NCBI GenBank assembly: GCA_963921305.4
Contig: CAWUEX030000002.1
Span: forward strand, 2,914,001-2,978,000
Source: CAWUEX02 sp963921305
GTDB lineage: Bacteria > Pseudomonadota > Alphaproteobacteria > Rhodospirillales > Rhodospirillaceae
Direction: 5' to 3'
Length of the DNA: 64,000 nucleotides
The notes below the pieces were generated by a model. It worked only from the letters and a program-made list of their open reading frames with translations, was not told the DNA's origin and did no database searches. This document shows positions 15,892-23,284 of the stretch, piece by piece; positions within the stretch are counted from its first letter, which is position 1, and each line of letters begins with the position of its first letter. Position numbers and translations under genes: made by a program.

Positions 15892-16133
15892 AGTATCGCG
15901 CAGTGATGTCAAACTTAGATGCCGGTCGCGCTGTCCGTCGCGCTGTTTGGATAACGGCGGTTCGCAAGGAGCGCGACTTTGTTGTCCGCTTCCAGCTTCC
16001 GGTGTCTCTACATAAAGAGTTTGGACTTAAGGACCGCGAGTATCACCCAACGATAATTGACCGTGACGCAGATGATTGGGAAGTGGTTCCCGAAAGCGCG
16101 TTACCTGATCAAGACGTGAAGGGGCAGGCTTGA
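15888..16133 (+). CDS. DUF2829/Tad2-like small protein (possible anti-Thoeris)
   Basis: 81 residues from the ATG at 15888, which overlaps the primase stop as ATGA. The pattern 'V..L..G.AVRRA.W' (MSNLDAGRAVRRAVWITAVR), a beta-rich middle and the ending IIDRDADDWEVVPES resemble DUF2829, the family that includes the Thoeris anti-defence protein Tad2. Tad2 tetramers capture the cyclic ADP-ribose signal of Thoeris defence. The typical 'GkkvaRkgW...DW.' frame is visible but the middle differs, so the relation is a hypothesis. Confidence 0.5.
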   Translation: MKYRAVMSNLDAGRAVRRAVWITAVRKERDFVVRFQLPVSLHKEFGLKDREYHPTIIDRDADDWEVVPESALPDQDVKGQA

Positions 16134-16134
16134 A

Positions 16135-16473
16135 ATGGCGCAGTCTGACTCTTCGATAGTTGTCTCTATTTCCGCTGATGCTGCTGCTGATCATGTTCTT
16201 GACGCACAGCGGATGGCTGCTGCGGCTGTTTCATATGTTTCGCCACTTATTACCTACGATCAGTGTTGCGAAAATCTTGATGTAGCCAATAGGGAATACT
16301 GCCGTGCCGAGTTTGCCCGATATGTTGCGGAGCGGGTTTTCTCGCTGTTCTTTAGGCCTAATCCTCGCGGGCCGCTACAACGGTTATCAGACCGTCTCTT
16401 GATACAAACGATTAATGCACGGCGTGTCCGTTTTAAGAAGAAGCGAACGTTCGCTCGGAAGGCGTGGCTATGA
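16135..16473 (+). CDS. Hypothetical protein
   Basis: 112 residues, one base after the preceding stop. N-terminus acidic and Ala-rich, middle helical (NREYCRAEFARYVAERVFSL), C-terminus very basic (NARRVRFKKKRTFARKAWL). No family recognised. Overlaps the methyltransferase start as ATGA. Confidence 0.55.
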   Translation: MAQSDSSIVVSISADAAADHVLDAQRMAAAAVSYVSPLITYDQCCENLDVANREYCRAEFARYVAERVFSLFFRPNPRGPLQRLSDRLLIQTINARRVRFKKKRTFARKAWL

Positions 16474-17198
16474 TCGCGCCAACTGCCGTCATCGGCGACT
16501 GCACTCTGTACTGTGGTAATGCGCTGGATATCCTGCCGCACCTTCCACCGTGCGATCTACTCGCGACAGACCCGCCATACAAACTGACATCGGGTGGTAA
16601 ATCAAAAGCGCCCGGCACGATGTCTGGCAAGTTTTCCGCGGAAGCATATTCGAATGATGGCGAGTTCGTTCCCTGCGATATCACATGGAGTGATATGGCG
16701 AGCCCGTTGTTCCGGGCGCTGAAAGAAAATGCTGACGCCTATGTGATGGCCAACGATAAGAACGTCTTCCCAGCGGAAGATGCGTTCATTGCGGCCGGGT
16801 TCAAACTTCACAATCTTTTGGCTTGGGACAAGGTAAAGGCAACCTCGAACCGCTGGTACATGAAGAACTTGGAGTTCACCCTGTATCTGTGGAAGGGCAT
16901 CGCTAAGACCATCAATTTCCCAGATAGCAAGCAGGGTATTCGATATCCACATCAGGACGTGTCTGACCATCCGACTGAAAAGCCGGTCGCGTTGATGAGG
17001 CAATACATCCGCAATTCATCACAACCGGGCGACATTGTGTTGGACCCGTTTATGGGGTCTGGCACTACAGGCGCGGCCTGCATGGAATTAGGCCGCAAGT
17101 TCATCGGTATAGAGATTTCTCCAAAGTTTTTTGACATGGCGCGGACCCGACTAGAGAGGGTGCGCGTCCAGGAGGATTTATTTGATGGCGCGGCATAA
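16470..17198 (+). CDS. Beta-class DNA methyltransferase (N6-adenine or N4-cytosine)
   Basis: 242 residues. Catalytic motif IV DPPY is at residues 34-37 and the SAM-binding motif DPFMGSGTTG is near residue 190, preceded by HPTEKPVALM. This order defines the beta group (as in CcrM or M.HinfI). It transfers a methyl group from SAM to a base in a short DNA target. No restriction enzyme is encoded beside it, so it is an orphan that probably protects phage DNA from host nucleases or regulates transcription. The target cannot be read from sequence. Confidence 0.9.
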   Translation: MIAPTAVIGDCTLYCGNALDILPHLPPCDLLATDPPYKLTSGGKSKAPGTMSGKFSAEAYSNDGEFVPCDITWSDMASPLFRALKENADAYVMANDKNVFPAEDAFIAAGFKLHNLLAWDKVKATSNRWYMKNLEFTLYLWKGIAKTINFPDSKQGIRYPHQDVSDHPTEKPVALMRQYIRNSSQPGDIVLDPFMGSGTTGAACMELGRKFIGIEISPKFFDMARTRLERVRVQEDLFDGAA

Positions 17199-17512
17199 GG
17201 ATACCGAATGCAAGGCGATTGGCGCTGTACGCGCGTTATTCGGCAAGCGTGGGAACACTTGATGTGGCGCGGAACCGGAACGCTTTGGCAACAGAGAAGG
17301 GGGAACCCTTCATTCATCACTGTGACTATCCGGGTTGTTTGCAGTGGGGAACGTTCGGGATTGGTGTGCGTCTTTTGAAAGGCAAGCCGGGTCGGCACTT
17401 CTGTGCAGAGCACCGGGAATGGGGTCGCGCGAACTTTGCGTCGCGGGCGTCAAAGAGTGGGTTAGATGAGAGCGCGGAAGCAACTGCGCCAAAGCAAGGT
17501 TCGTTTCTATGA
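17185..17512 (+). pseudogene. Zinc-finger protein gene split by a frameshift
   Basis: An ATG at 17185 has a perfect AGGAGG 9 bases upstream but reads only MARHKDTECKAIGAVRALFG plus 5 residues before TGA at 17260. The next frame over, without a good start (TTG 17219 or GTG 17264, no ribosome site), continues GTLDVARNRNALATEKGEP, then CDYPGCLQWG...HFCAEH, a four-ligand zinc-binding pattern. Removing one G from the GGG at about 17251-17253 joins them into one ~108-residue protein. Either the gene is broken, the base is a sequencing error, or a +1 frameshift is used. Confidence 0.55.
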
Positions 17513-19128
17513 GTGGTGATTCACTGAAAGGGGTTGATGCACTTTTCGCAGCCATCAATGCTGCGAAAGAGCACACGCCTTTTGATCTTAAGATGGCACG
17601 GCTGATGCGATCCGACTTAGGCAACGCGCGTCGCCTCATCGCCCGGAATGGCAAAGACCTGATGTTCGTGCGGGAGGTGGGGTGGTATGCCTGGACGGGT
17701 ACGCATTGGTGCGGCAAGACAGGTGAAAATCGCGCTATGGAATTGGCTCATCAAACTGGTGAAGCCATCTATCAGGAAGCGCGAGCGCTGGCCTTAGAGT
17801 TCACGGACGAAAGGGGGCCGGGCAATGGTCAGTTACCTGAACCCGGTGATGTCAAACCGGATGAAACGAAGCATGTAGATGCTCACCGGCGATGGGCGGT
17901 GGCGTCGACCAACACGCCTAAAGTCCGGGCGATGTTGGAAGCGGCAATACCTTACTGCACGGTTGATCCGGCTGATTTAGATCAAGACAACCATCTCTTC
18001 AATGTAGAGAACGGCACACTTGAACTAAAGAACTACGAAGACGTAAGGCTTGTTCCTCATAACCGCGATCATCGCATCACCCGCCTTGCGCCGGTGAAGT
18101 ATGATCCTGATGCGACCAGTAAACTGTTTCTCGATTTCATCGGCCGCATTCTTCCGAATGAGAATGTGCGCGTGTTCATGCAAACCTATAACGGCTATTC
18201 GCTCACTGGCGATGTTGGTGAAGAGGTGATGGTATTGCAGCATGGTAAGGGGGCGAACGGGAAATCCACTCTTACTGATGCCGTTGAATATCTGATGGGT
18301 GATTACTGTCAGACTATCCCGTTTGCCTCTCTGTTACGGGATGATAATCGCCGGGGTTCGGAAGCGTCGCCAGATATCGCGCGTCTTCCTGGTGCGCGTT
18401 TGGTGTTGGCTGCTGAGCCGGATCATTCGGTGATGTTTTCCGAAGGCATGATCAAATCCATGACGGGCGGCGATACGATGGCCGCGCGAAAGCTTCATAA
18501 AGAGTTCTTTGAATTCAAACCTCAGTTCAAACTTCTGTTGTCCTTCAACAACAAGCCAATGGTGCGGGGGCAGGATGAAGGTATATGGCGGCGGCTGTTG
18601 TTTGTGCCGTTTGAAGTGCAGATACCGCGCGAAGAGCGCGATAGAAAGCTGAAGCACAAACTTCAAGGTGAGGCGTCTGGCATTCTGAACTGGATGTTGG
18701 ATGGGTTCAGGTTATGGGCTGAGGGTGGCCTAACCATTCCCGAGGAAGTGCAGGCTGCAACACGGGAGTATCGAGAAGACTCAGACCCGTTGGGGCAGTT
18801 CATATCGGCTGCTGTGGAAGAGAAGGAAGGCGCGCGTACCTACGCTAAAGACCTATACGAAGCGTATGAACAGTGGTGTCTCAAGAACGCCGTGACGCCA
18901 ATGAAGCAGGGCGGCTTTGGTCGCAGTCTTTCTGAACGTGGCTTTCATAAAGAGAAGGTCGGCATCTACATCTACAACAACATTCATCTGAAAGAACAGT
19001 TCAAAGCGAAGTCTGGCGACGCAACAGCCAAGGCGGCGGAAGATGGTCCACCAGCGGATCATCCTGCGGCGGCTGATGTGCCGGTTGATGACGGTGACCC
19101 CATGGATTTGAAGGACGATCCTGAATGA
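17509..19128 (+). CDS. P4-type primase-helicase (SF3 helicase, D5 N-terminal domain)
   Basis: 539 residues. A D5_N-like region (VENGTLELKNYEDVRLVPHN) precedes an SF3 helicase: Walker A GKGANGKST at residues 246-254, Walker B-like ARLVLAAEPD near 295 and the SF3 motif C region FKLLLSFNNKPMV near 345, followed by GIWRRLLFVPFEV. The C-terminus is a small winged-helix-like part (AYEQWCLKNAVTPMKQGGF) and an Ala/Asp-rich tail. It unwinds the phage origin as a hexamer. The primase function is in the separate CHC2 protein. Repeats that could be its binding sites follow at once. Confidence 0.92.
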   Translation: MSGDSLKGVDALFAAINAAKEHTPFDLKMARLMRSDLGNARRLIARNGKDLMFVREVGWYAWTGTHWCGKTGENRAMELAHQTGEAIYQEARALALEFTDERGPGNGQLPEPGDVKPDETKHVDAHRRWAVASTNTPKVRAMLEAAIPYCTVDPADLDQDNHLFNVENGTLELKNYEDVRLVPHNRDHRITRLAPVKYDPDATSKLFLDFIGRILPNENVRVFMQTYNGYSLTGDVGEEVMVLQHGKGANGKSTLTDAVEYLMGDYCQTIPFASLLRDDNRRGSEASPDIARLPGARLVLAAEPDHSVMFSEGMIKSMTGGDTMAARKLHKEFFEFKPQFKLLLSFNNKPMVRGQDEGIWRRLLFVPFEVQIPREERDRKLKHKLQGEASGILNWMLDGFRLWAEGGLTIPEEVQAATREYREDSDPLGQFISAAVEEKEGARTYAKDLYEAYEQWCLKNAVTPMKQGGFGRSLSERGFHKEKVGIYIYNNIHLKEQFKAKSGDATAKAAEDGPPADHPAAADVPVDDGDPMDLKDDPE

Positions 19129-19141
19129 TTGTTCGATAAAA

Positions 19142-19365
19142 GGTCCAAAGGTCCATAAAGGTCCACTGGTAATTCTCTCGTTAACTCAGTGAGTTAAGGA
19201 CGAATGGACCTTTTGGACGATTGCCGTAGGTTTTTCATGTGTGCGCGCGCGCCTGCGCATACGAAAAACATACAAAAAGGTCCAAAAGGTCCAAAGAGTC
19301 CAGAAGGTAAGTAACGCAACGGTTTATGAGTTCGGACGATTGATGAGGTTGGTCCAAATCGTCCA
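19142..19365. repeat. GGTCCA repeat cluster with inverted repeat; candidate origin
   Basis: GGTCCA occurs at 19142, 19150, 19160, 19279, 19288 and 19351, its complement TGGACC at 19205, and one-base variants at 19214 (inverted), 19297 and 19360. Between the two groups lies a long imperfect palindrome: GTTTTTC (19230-19236) and GAAAAAC (19263-19269) enclosing TGCGC...GCGCA. The repeat unit AAAGGTCC(A) has 8-10 base spacing like iterons. Lying directly after the helicase gene, it is a good candidate for the replication origin. It is unlikely to be coding. Confidence 0.55.
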
Positions 19366-19381
19366 AGGTAAAGGAAACGGT

Positions 19382-19990
19382 ATGAGACAGGATATTGATA
19401 TGGAACGGCTCTTAATCTGGACGTATCAGTCAGAGCGCGCCCACGCCAACTATCGCCGTGGTGGTGGGTTGTATGGGGCAGAGCGTGACGCGGCTGGTAT
19501 GGCAACGCAGCGAGTTTCGTTCGATGGAATTGCAGCGATTGAACGGTCTGCGATCCTGGGAACCCATGTCGACAGTTCCCGGTCTTCCGTCTCTGATCTT
19601 AACTCTGATGCTGAGGTTGTGCATGAAGCGGTGCGATCACTCAATCCAATGGAGGCTGGTAAGGTGGTTGTCCAAGCCCGCTTGGGTGAGCGTCCAGATT
19701 GGATGGAAGACGCGAAGCACACCTTGGGCCCGGCGCGGGTGAGGGAAGACGGTTCACCGGTTACCGTCAATCGTCACTGTGTTCCGTTCTACACACCAAT
19801 TCGCGAAGTGGTAACGCCGGGAATGATCGAACTGGCACGGGCTGAGTACATCCTGTGGTGGGATGCTGTGTCTCAAGTGATGGCCATGGTGAAAGATAAT
19901 TTGGATGGATTCACGGTTACGGGATTCACCGCAATTCGAACACCTTGGGAGAAGGGCGCAGAAAACTGCGAAGCGATTGCAGCGGCTTGA
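19382..19990 (+). CDS. Conserved hypothetical phage protein
   Basis: 202 residues from the ATG at 19382 (AAGGA upstream, starting MRQDIDMERLLIWTYQSE); the open frame extends upstream through the repeats but those residues (KVQKVQRVQKV) are simply translated repeats. Contains HANYRRGGGLYGAERDAAGM and a C-terminal PGMIELARAEYILWWDAVSQ helix. Similar proteins precede terminase genes in alphaproteobacterial phages. Function unknown. Confidence 0.7.
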   Translation: MRQDIDMERLLIWTYQSERAHANYRRGGGLYGAERDAAGMATQRVSFDGIAAIERSAILGTHVDSSRSSVSDLNSDAEVVHEAVRSLNPMEAGKVVVQARLGERPDWMEDAKHTLGPARVREDGSPVTVNRHCVPFYTPIREVVTPGMIELARAEYILWWDAVSQVMAMVKDNLDGFTVTGFTAIRTPWEKGAENCEAIAAA

Positions 19991-20105
19991 CAACTCAACA
20001 ACCGATTTGACATCCTATCGTCATCCTTAAGTGCGCCCGGATGGTTGGTAAGCGCCAACTCACCGAACCTCATCAAGGGACACCAGAGGATACAGCACAC
20101 CACCA

Positions 20106-20136
20106 ACCCGGCTGCATTGATGCGCCGGGTTTTTTC
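20106..20136 (+). terminator. Rho-independent terminator ending the rightward early genes
   Basis: ACCCGGC (20106-20112) and GCCGGGT (20124-20130) form a 7-bp stem followed by a run of T. It closes the transcript that starts at the rightward promoter. Confidence 0.8.
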
Positions 20137-20474
20137 GTGTGCGTTGTCGGTGGTTATCAATCATCGGTCTCCTTGCAAGACGTGAACTGGTGGGGTCGGG
20201 CGTCACAACCTGACCCCACACCCTTTGCCTTCCCGCGTTACGGGTCCTTCCGGGCCCCTGGCGCAATACGGGTGGCAAAGACGCGCGGGTTTTGTGCCCG
20301 GCGAAAATTTGAAACGGCTTTACTTACTTGACTTTATTGACTTTTTTTCAGGTCCACTTGACCCAATGCGGATTGGGCTGGGTTTAGCAGGGCCAAATTG
20401 CAGCGCTTTTGCGGGTGTGTCGCGAACGGGCAGCGCAAGAAAATTTCAACGCACGTAGGAGGTGCACTCCCGAA
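20137..20474. other. Non-coding interval before the terminase genes; possible cos region
   Basis: No gene is supported here. It holds an 8-bp inverted repeat, GTGGGGTC (20190-20197) and GACCCCAC (20212-20219), a GGTCCA at 20352 and a T-rich stretch near 20330-20350. In lambda-like phages cos lies just upstream of the small terminase gene, so this is where a packaging site would be expected. I cannot identify the nicking site. Confidence 0.4.
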
Positions 20475-21083
20475 GTGGCCAAAGGTCAGGGCCGATGGGT
20501 CCGTGACGATCTGCTGAACGCTACCATGTCGCAAGTCGAATACGCGGCACATGCTCAAGTGTCCAAGCAGTATGTAAACCAGATGGTGAACAACGGTGAC
20601 ATACCGGTTTCGCCTGAAGGCAAAATTGATGCGGCCGCTGCTGATCATGCGCGCGGAAAACACCAGCCGCCTGAAGAAGGCGCTGAAACAGGCGACGGCA
20701 CATCTTCCGAAAACGCTGAGGATGATAATTCTCCGGGGTCAGTGAAGACGATTGCGACCGGAGAGAATGACACGCTCACCGAAGCGCGCAAAGTCAAACT
20801 CAAGTACGAAGGCATGACAGCCAAGCTCGACTATGAAGAGCGGGCTGGAAACCTTGTGCGTGTCAGAGATGTTGAATCTTTGGTTGAAGATTTGTTCGGC
20901 CGGATAGTCGAGAAGCTAAATCTCATGCCTCAAAAAGTTGCAGGCCGCTTGGTTCCGATGGTGACGGAACGTGAAATCGCGGTGGCTCTGGAAGAGGCGT
21001 TGAACACATCCCTATCAGAATTTGCAGACGAGGTAGAAGCCGGTGCCCTTGGACGGCCTAGCGAACAGCGACTCGCTAGTTAG
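20475..21083 (+). CDS. Terminase small subunit (Nu1-like)
   Basis: Read from the GTG at 20475 with AGGAGG 12 bases upstream, 202 residues; an ATG at 20526 (MSQVEYAAHAQVSKQYVNQM) is an alternative. That segment is the winged-helix of Nu1-type small terminases, which recognises the packaging site. An acidic linker follows and a helical region (DTLTEARKVKLKYEGMTAKL, VEDLFGRIVEKLNLMPQKVA) that would contact the large subunit. It overlaps the large-subunit gene by 41 bases. Confidence 0.8.
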   Translation: MAKGQGRWVRDDLLNATMSQVEYAAHAQVSKQYVNQMVNNGDIPVSPEGKIDAAAADHARGKHQPPEEGAETGDGTSSENAEDDNSPGSVKTIATGENDTLTEARKVKLKYEGMTAKLDYEERAGNLVRVRDVESLVEDLFGRIVEKLNLMPQKVAGRLVPMVTEREIAVALEEALNTSLSEFADEVEAGALGRPSEQRLAS

Positions 21084-23037
21084 AGGCGCAGTGGTCCGCG
21101 CAACGCGGCCGCCTCCTAGACTTGAGTTGTACGAATGGGCAGAAGAGAAACGCGTTGTCGCGCCCGAAGTCTCACCCGAGCCCGGCCGTTGGCGGAACGA
21201 TCTGTTCTCGCATCTAATCGAAATTATGGAATGCCTTGCGCCATGGCATCCATGTGAGTCTGTAAGCTTTAAGAAATCATCTCAGGTTGGTGGCACGGAA
21301 GTTGGTATCAACTGGATTGGTGCTATCGCGGACATGTGGCCCGCACCAACGATGATCGTGCACCCGACAATTAAAGCGGCTTCTGACTGGGTTGAAGAGA
21401 AGTGGACCCCAACGGTTCGCGTGACACCATGTATGGAACGCCTCTTTGGCGTAAATCGCCGTACCTCTGGTAAAGACAAAATACTGTTTAAGTCCTTTCC
21501 CAGGGGCTTTCTCTCAATCACCGGTTCGAACTCACCGGCTGATCTGTCCAGCAAATCCATCCGCTTCCTTTACAAGGAAGAGTGGGACCGGTGGGAATTA
21601 GAGGTCGGGTCTGAAGGTGATCCTGATGGCCTAGCCGATGCTCGCCAAACCGCCTACCACCAATCTGGTAAGGCTAAGCAGTTGCGTGTGTCGACGCCGA
21701 ACGAAACTTCGGTTTCGCGTATTACACCGGCGTTTGAAGATAGTGATCAACGTCACCGCTATGTGAAATGCCCTCATTGTGGCCATGAGCAAACGCTACA
21801 CTTCTTCCCTGATAAGGAAGGGCGCGGTGGCCTAAGATTCAACACCAAGAAAGGGGAAGCGCCTCAGGCTTGGTACTGCTGTGAAGAAAATGGCTGTGTG
21901 ATCCATCATCACGAGAAGATGGACATGTTGCTTGATGTTCGATTGGGCGGAACCGCGTACTGGAAGCCGCATAAGTCGGGCCCTGGACGCCAACCCGGCT
22001 TCTACATCAACGCGCTTTATTCGCCGGTCACCACGTGGGACAAGATGGCTCAGGTTTATCTTGAGCGAAAAGACGACCCAGCAAAGTACAAGACCTTTGT
22101 GAACCTTTGGTTAGGTGAAGCCTGGGAAGACAAAGGCGACACACCGAATTGGGATGACCTGTTTAAACGTAGGTCAGAATATCCGGCAAATCGCGTTCCC
22201 TATGGTGGGCTATTCCTAACCGGTGCCGCGGATGTTCAGAAGAACGGCATCTATTATGAGATTGTTGCTTGGGGTCCGAAACGGATATCGTTCTCTATCG
22301 CCGCTGACTTCTTGGAAGGTGATACCTCAGACTATGGTGATCCTGTTTGGGAGCGCTTAGAGGAAGTATTTAGTCGAGGGTATGTCGACGCTTTCGGCAA
22401 CACTATGTCGCTCTCGAAGTATGCGATTGATGCGAACTATAACACTCAACAAGTTTACGCGTTCGTTCGAGGTAAGGCTAAGGCCCTCGCTTTTGTTGGT
22501 AAGGATGGCTGGCATCTTCCACCTGTCGGCACGCCCTCAAAGCAAGACGTTAACCATCGCGGAAAGAAGATACGCCGCGGCGTAGAGTTGTGGCCAGTCG
22601 CTGTATGGGGCTTTAAGAGCGAGTTTTATTCGAATCTTTCAAAGCCCGGTATTCCCGATGGTCAAGACGAAGACCCTATGGGCTACTGTTACTTTAGTAC
22701 GGCAATTCATGATCAGCGTTACTTCAAACAATTAACGGCGGACTATCGTAAGCGAAAGAAAGTCCGTGGACGGATGGTCAACGCTTGGGACACAGCGGGT
22801 GAAAACCACTTTCATGATTGTCGCATTTACAACATGGCTGTTGCTTATCACATCGGCCTTTACAACCTCACTTTGGAAGATTGGGAACGCTTGATGGTTG
22901 ATCGGGGCATGGCCCCTGATGATGATCAAGGAGACTTTGCGAAGTTGTGGGCGACCGTGCCGCAACGTCCACCAGCACCAACTGAAAGCAAACCAACATC
23001 GGAAGACCAACAAACCATATCGGATTTGTTGGCGTAG
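21043..23037 (+). CDS. Terminase large subunit (lambda gpA family)
   Basis: 664 residues; packaging ATPase and nuclease. The ATPase start is visible as FKKSSQVGGTEVG (residues ~75-90), with HPTIKAASDWVEEKW and SSKSIRFLYKEEWDRW after it. A zinc-ribbon-like insertion (KCPHCGHEQ...YCCEENGC) lies near residue 245, as in gpA. The nuclease domain includes ADVQKNGIYYEIVAWG near residue 390 and AIDANYNTQQVYAFV near 465. Start GTG at 21043 within the small-subunit gene is uncertain. Gene order with gpW, portal and gpC-like protease supports a cos-type lambda head. Confidence 0.92.
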   Translation: MPLDGLANSDSLVRGAVVRATRPPPRLELYEWAEEKRVVAPEVSPEPGRWRNDLFSHLIEIMECLAPWHPCESVSFKKSSQVGGTEVGINWIGAIADMWPAPTMIVHPTIKAASDWVEEKWTPTVRVTPCMERLFGVNRRTSGKDKILFKSFPRGFLSITGSNSPADLSSKSIRFLYKEEWDRWELEVGSEGDPDGLADARQTAYHQSGKAKQLRVSTPNETSVSRITPAFEDSDQRHRYVKCPHCGHEQTLHFFPDKEGRGGLRFNTKKGEAPQAWYCCEENGCVIHHHEKMDMLLDVRLGGTAYWKPHKSGPGRQPGFYINALYSPVTTWDKMAQVYLERKDDPAKYKTFVNLWLGEAWEDKGDTPNWDDLFKRRSEYPANRVPYGGLFLTGAADVQKNGIYYEIVAWGPKRISFSIAADFLEGDTSDYGDPVWERLEEVFSRGYVDAFGNTMSLSKYAIDANYNTQQVYAFVRGKAKALAFVGKDGWHLPPVGTPSKQDVNHRGKKIRRGVELWPVAVWGFKSEFYSNLSKPGIPDGQDEDPMGYCYFSTAIHDQRYFKQLTADYRKRKKVRGRMVNAWDTAGENHFHDCRIYNMAVAYHIGLYNLTLEDWERLMVDRGMAPDDDQGDFAKLWATVPQRPPAPTESKPTSEDQQTISDLLA

Positions 23038-23044
23038 GAGCGAT

Positions 23045-23284
23045 ATGTCTGATCTTGCGACTTTGCAGACTCGTTTAACAGAGGCGGAAACAGCCCTTCA
23101 CCAACTGTCTACCGGCACAAAGGCGGTGTCGATAAACACGGGCACAGAAACCGTTAGCTACAATCAAATCTCGATGGGAAAGCTGCGGGCATATATAGCG
23201 GACCTTGAAGGTAAGATCATCAGTCTTGGTGGAACCGTTGTAGGTAAGACTCGGGCCCGCCGTGCGATTGCGGTGTCCTTTTGA
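23045..23284 (+). CDS. gpW-like head-tail connector
   Basis: 79 residues starting MSDLATLQTRLTEAETALHQ, with VSYNQISMGKLRAYIADLEG and a basic end (KTRARRAIAVSF). The helix-hairpin-helix plan and length match gpW, which seals the packaged head beneath the portal. AGGAG precedes the ATG at 23045. Confidence 0.85.
   Translation: MSDLATLQTRLTEAETALHQLSTGTKAVSINTGTETVSYNQISMGKLRAYIADLEGKIISLGGTVVGKTRARRAIAVSF

Noticed and set aside
16470..17198. Restriction-modification system
   Set aside because: No nuclease gene is adjacent; the neighbours are a small unknown and a zinc-finger fragment, so this is an orphan methyltransferase.
19142..19365. CRISPR array
   Set aside because: The repeated word is only 6-9 bases with irregular spacing and no cas genes are present.
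19241..19381. N-terminal extension of the 19382-19990 gene
   Set aside because: The extra residues are translated GGTCCA repeats; the ATG at 19382 has a proper ribosome site.
20041..20331. Rightward open frame of 96 codons before the terminase genes
   Set aside because: It runs through a rho-independent terminator and has random composition.
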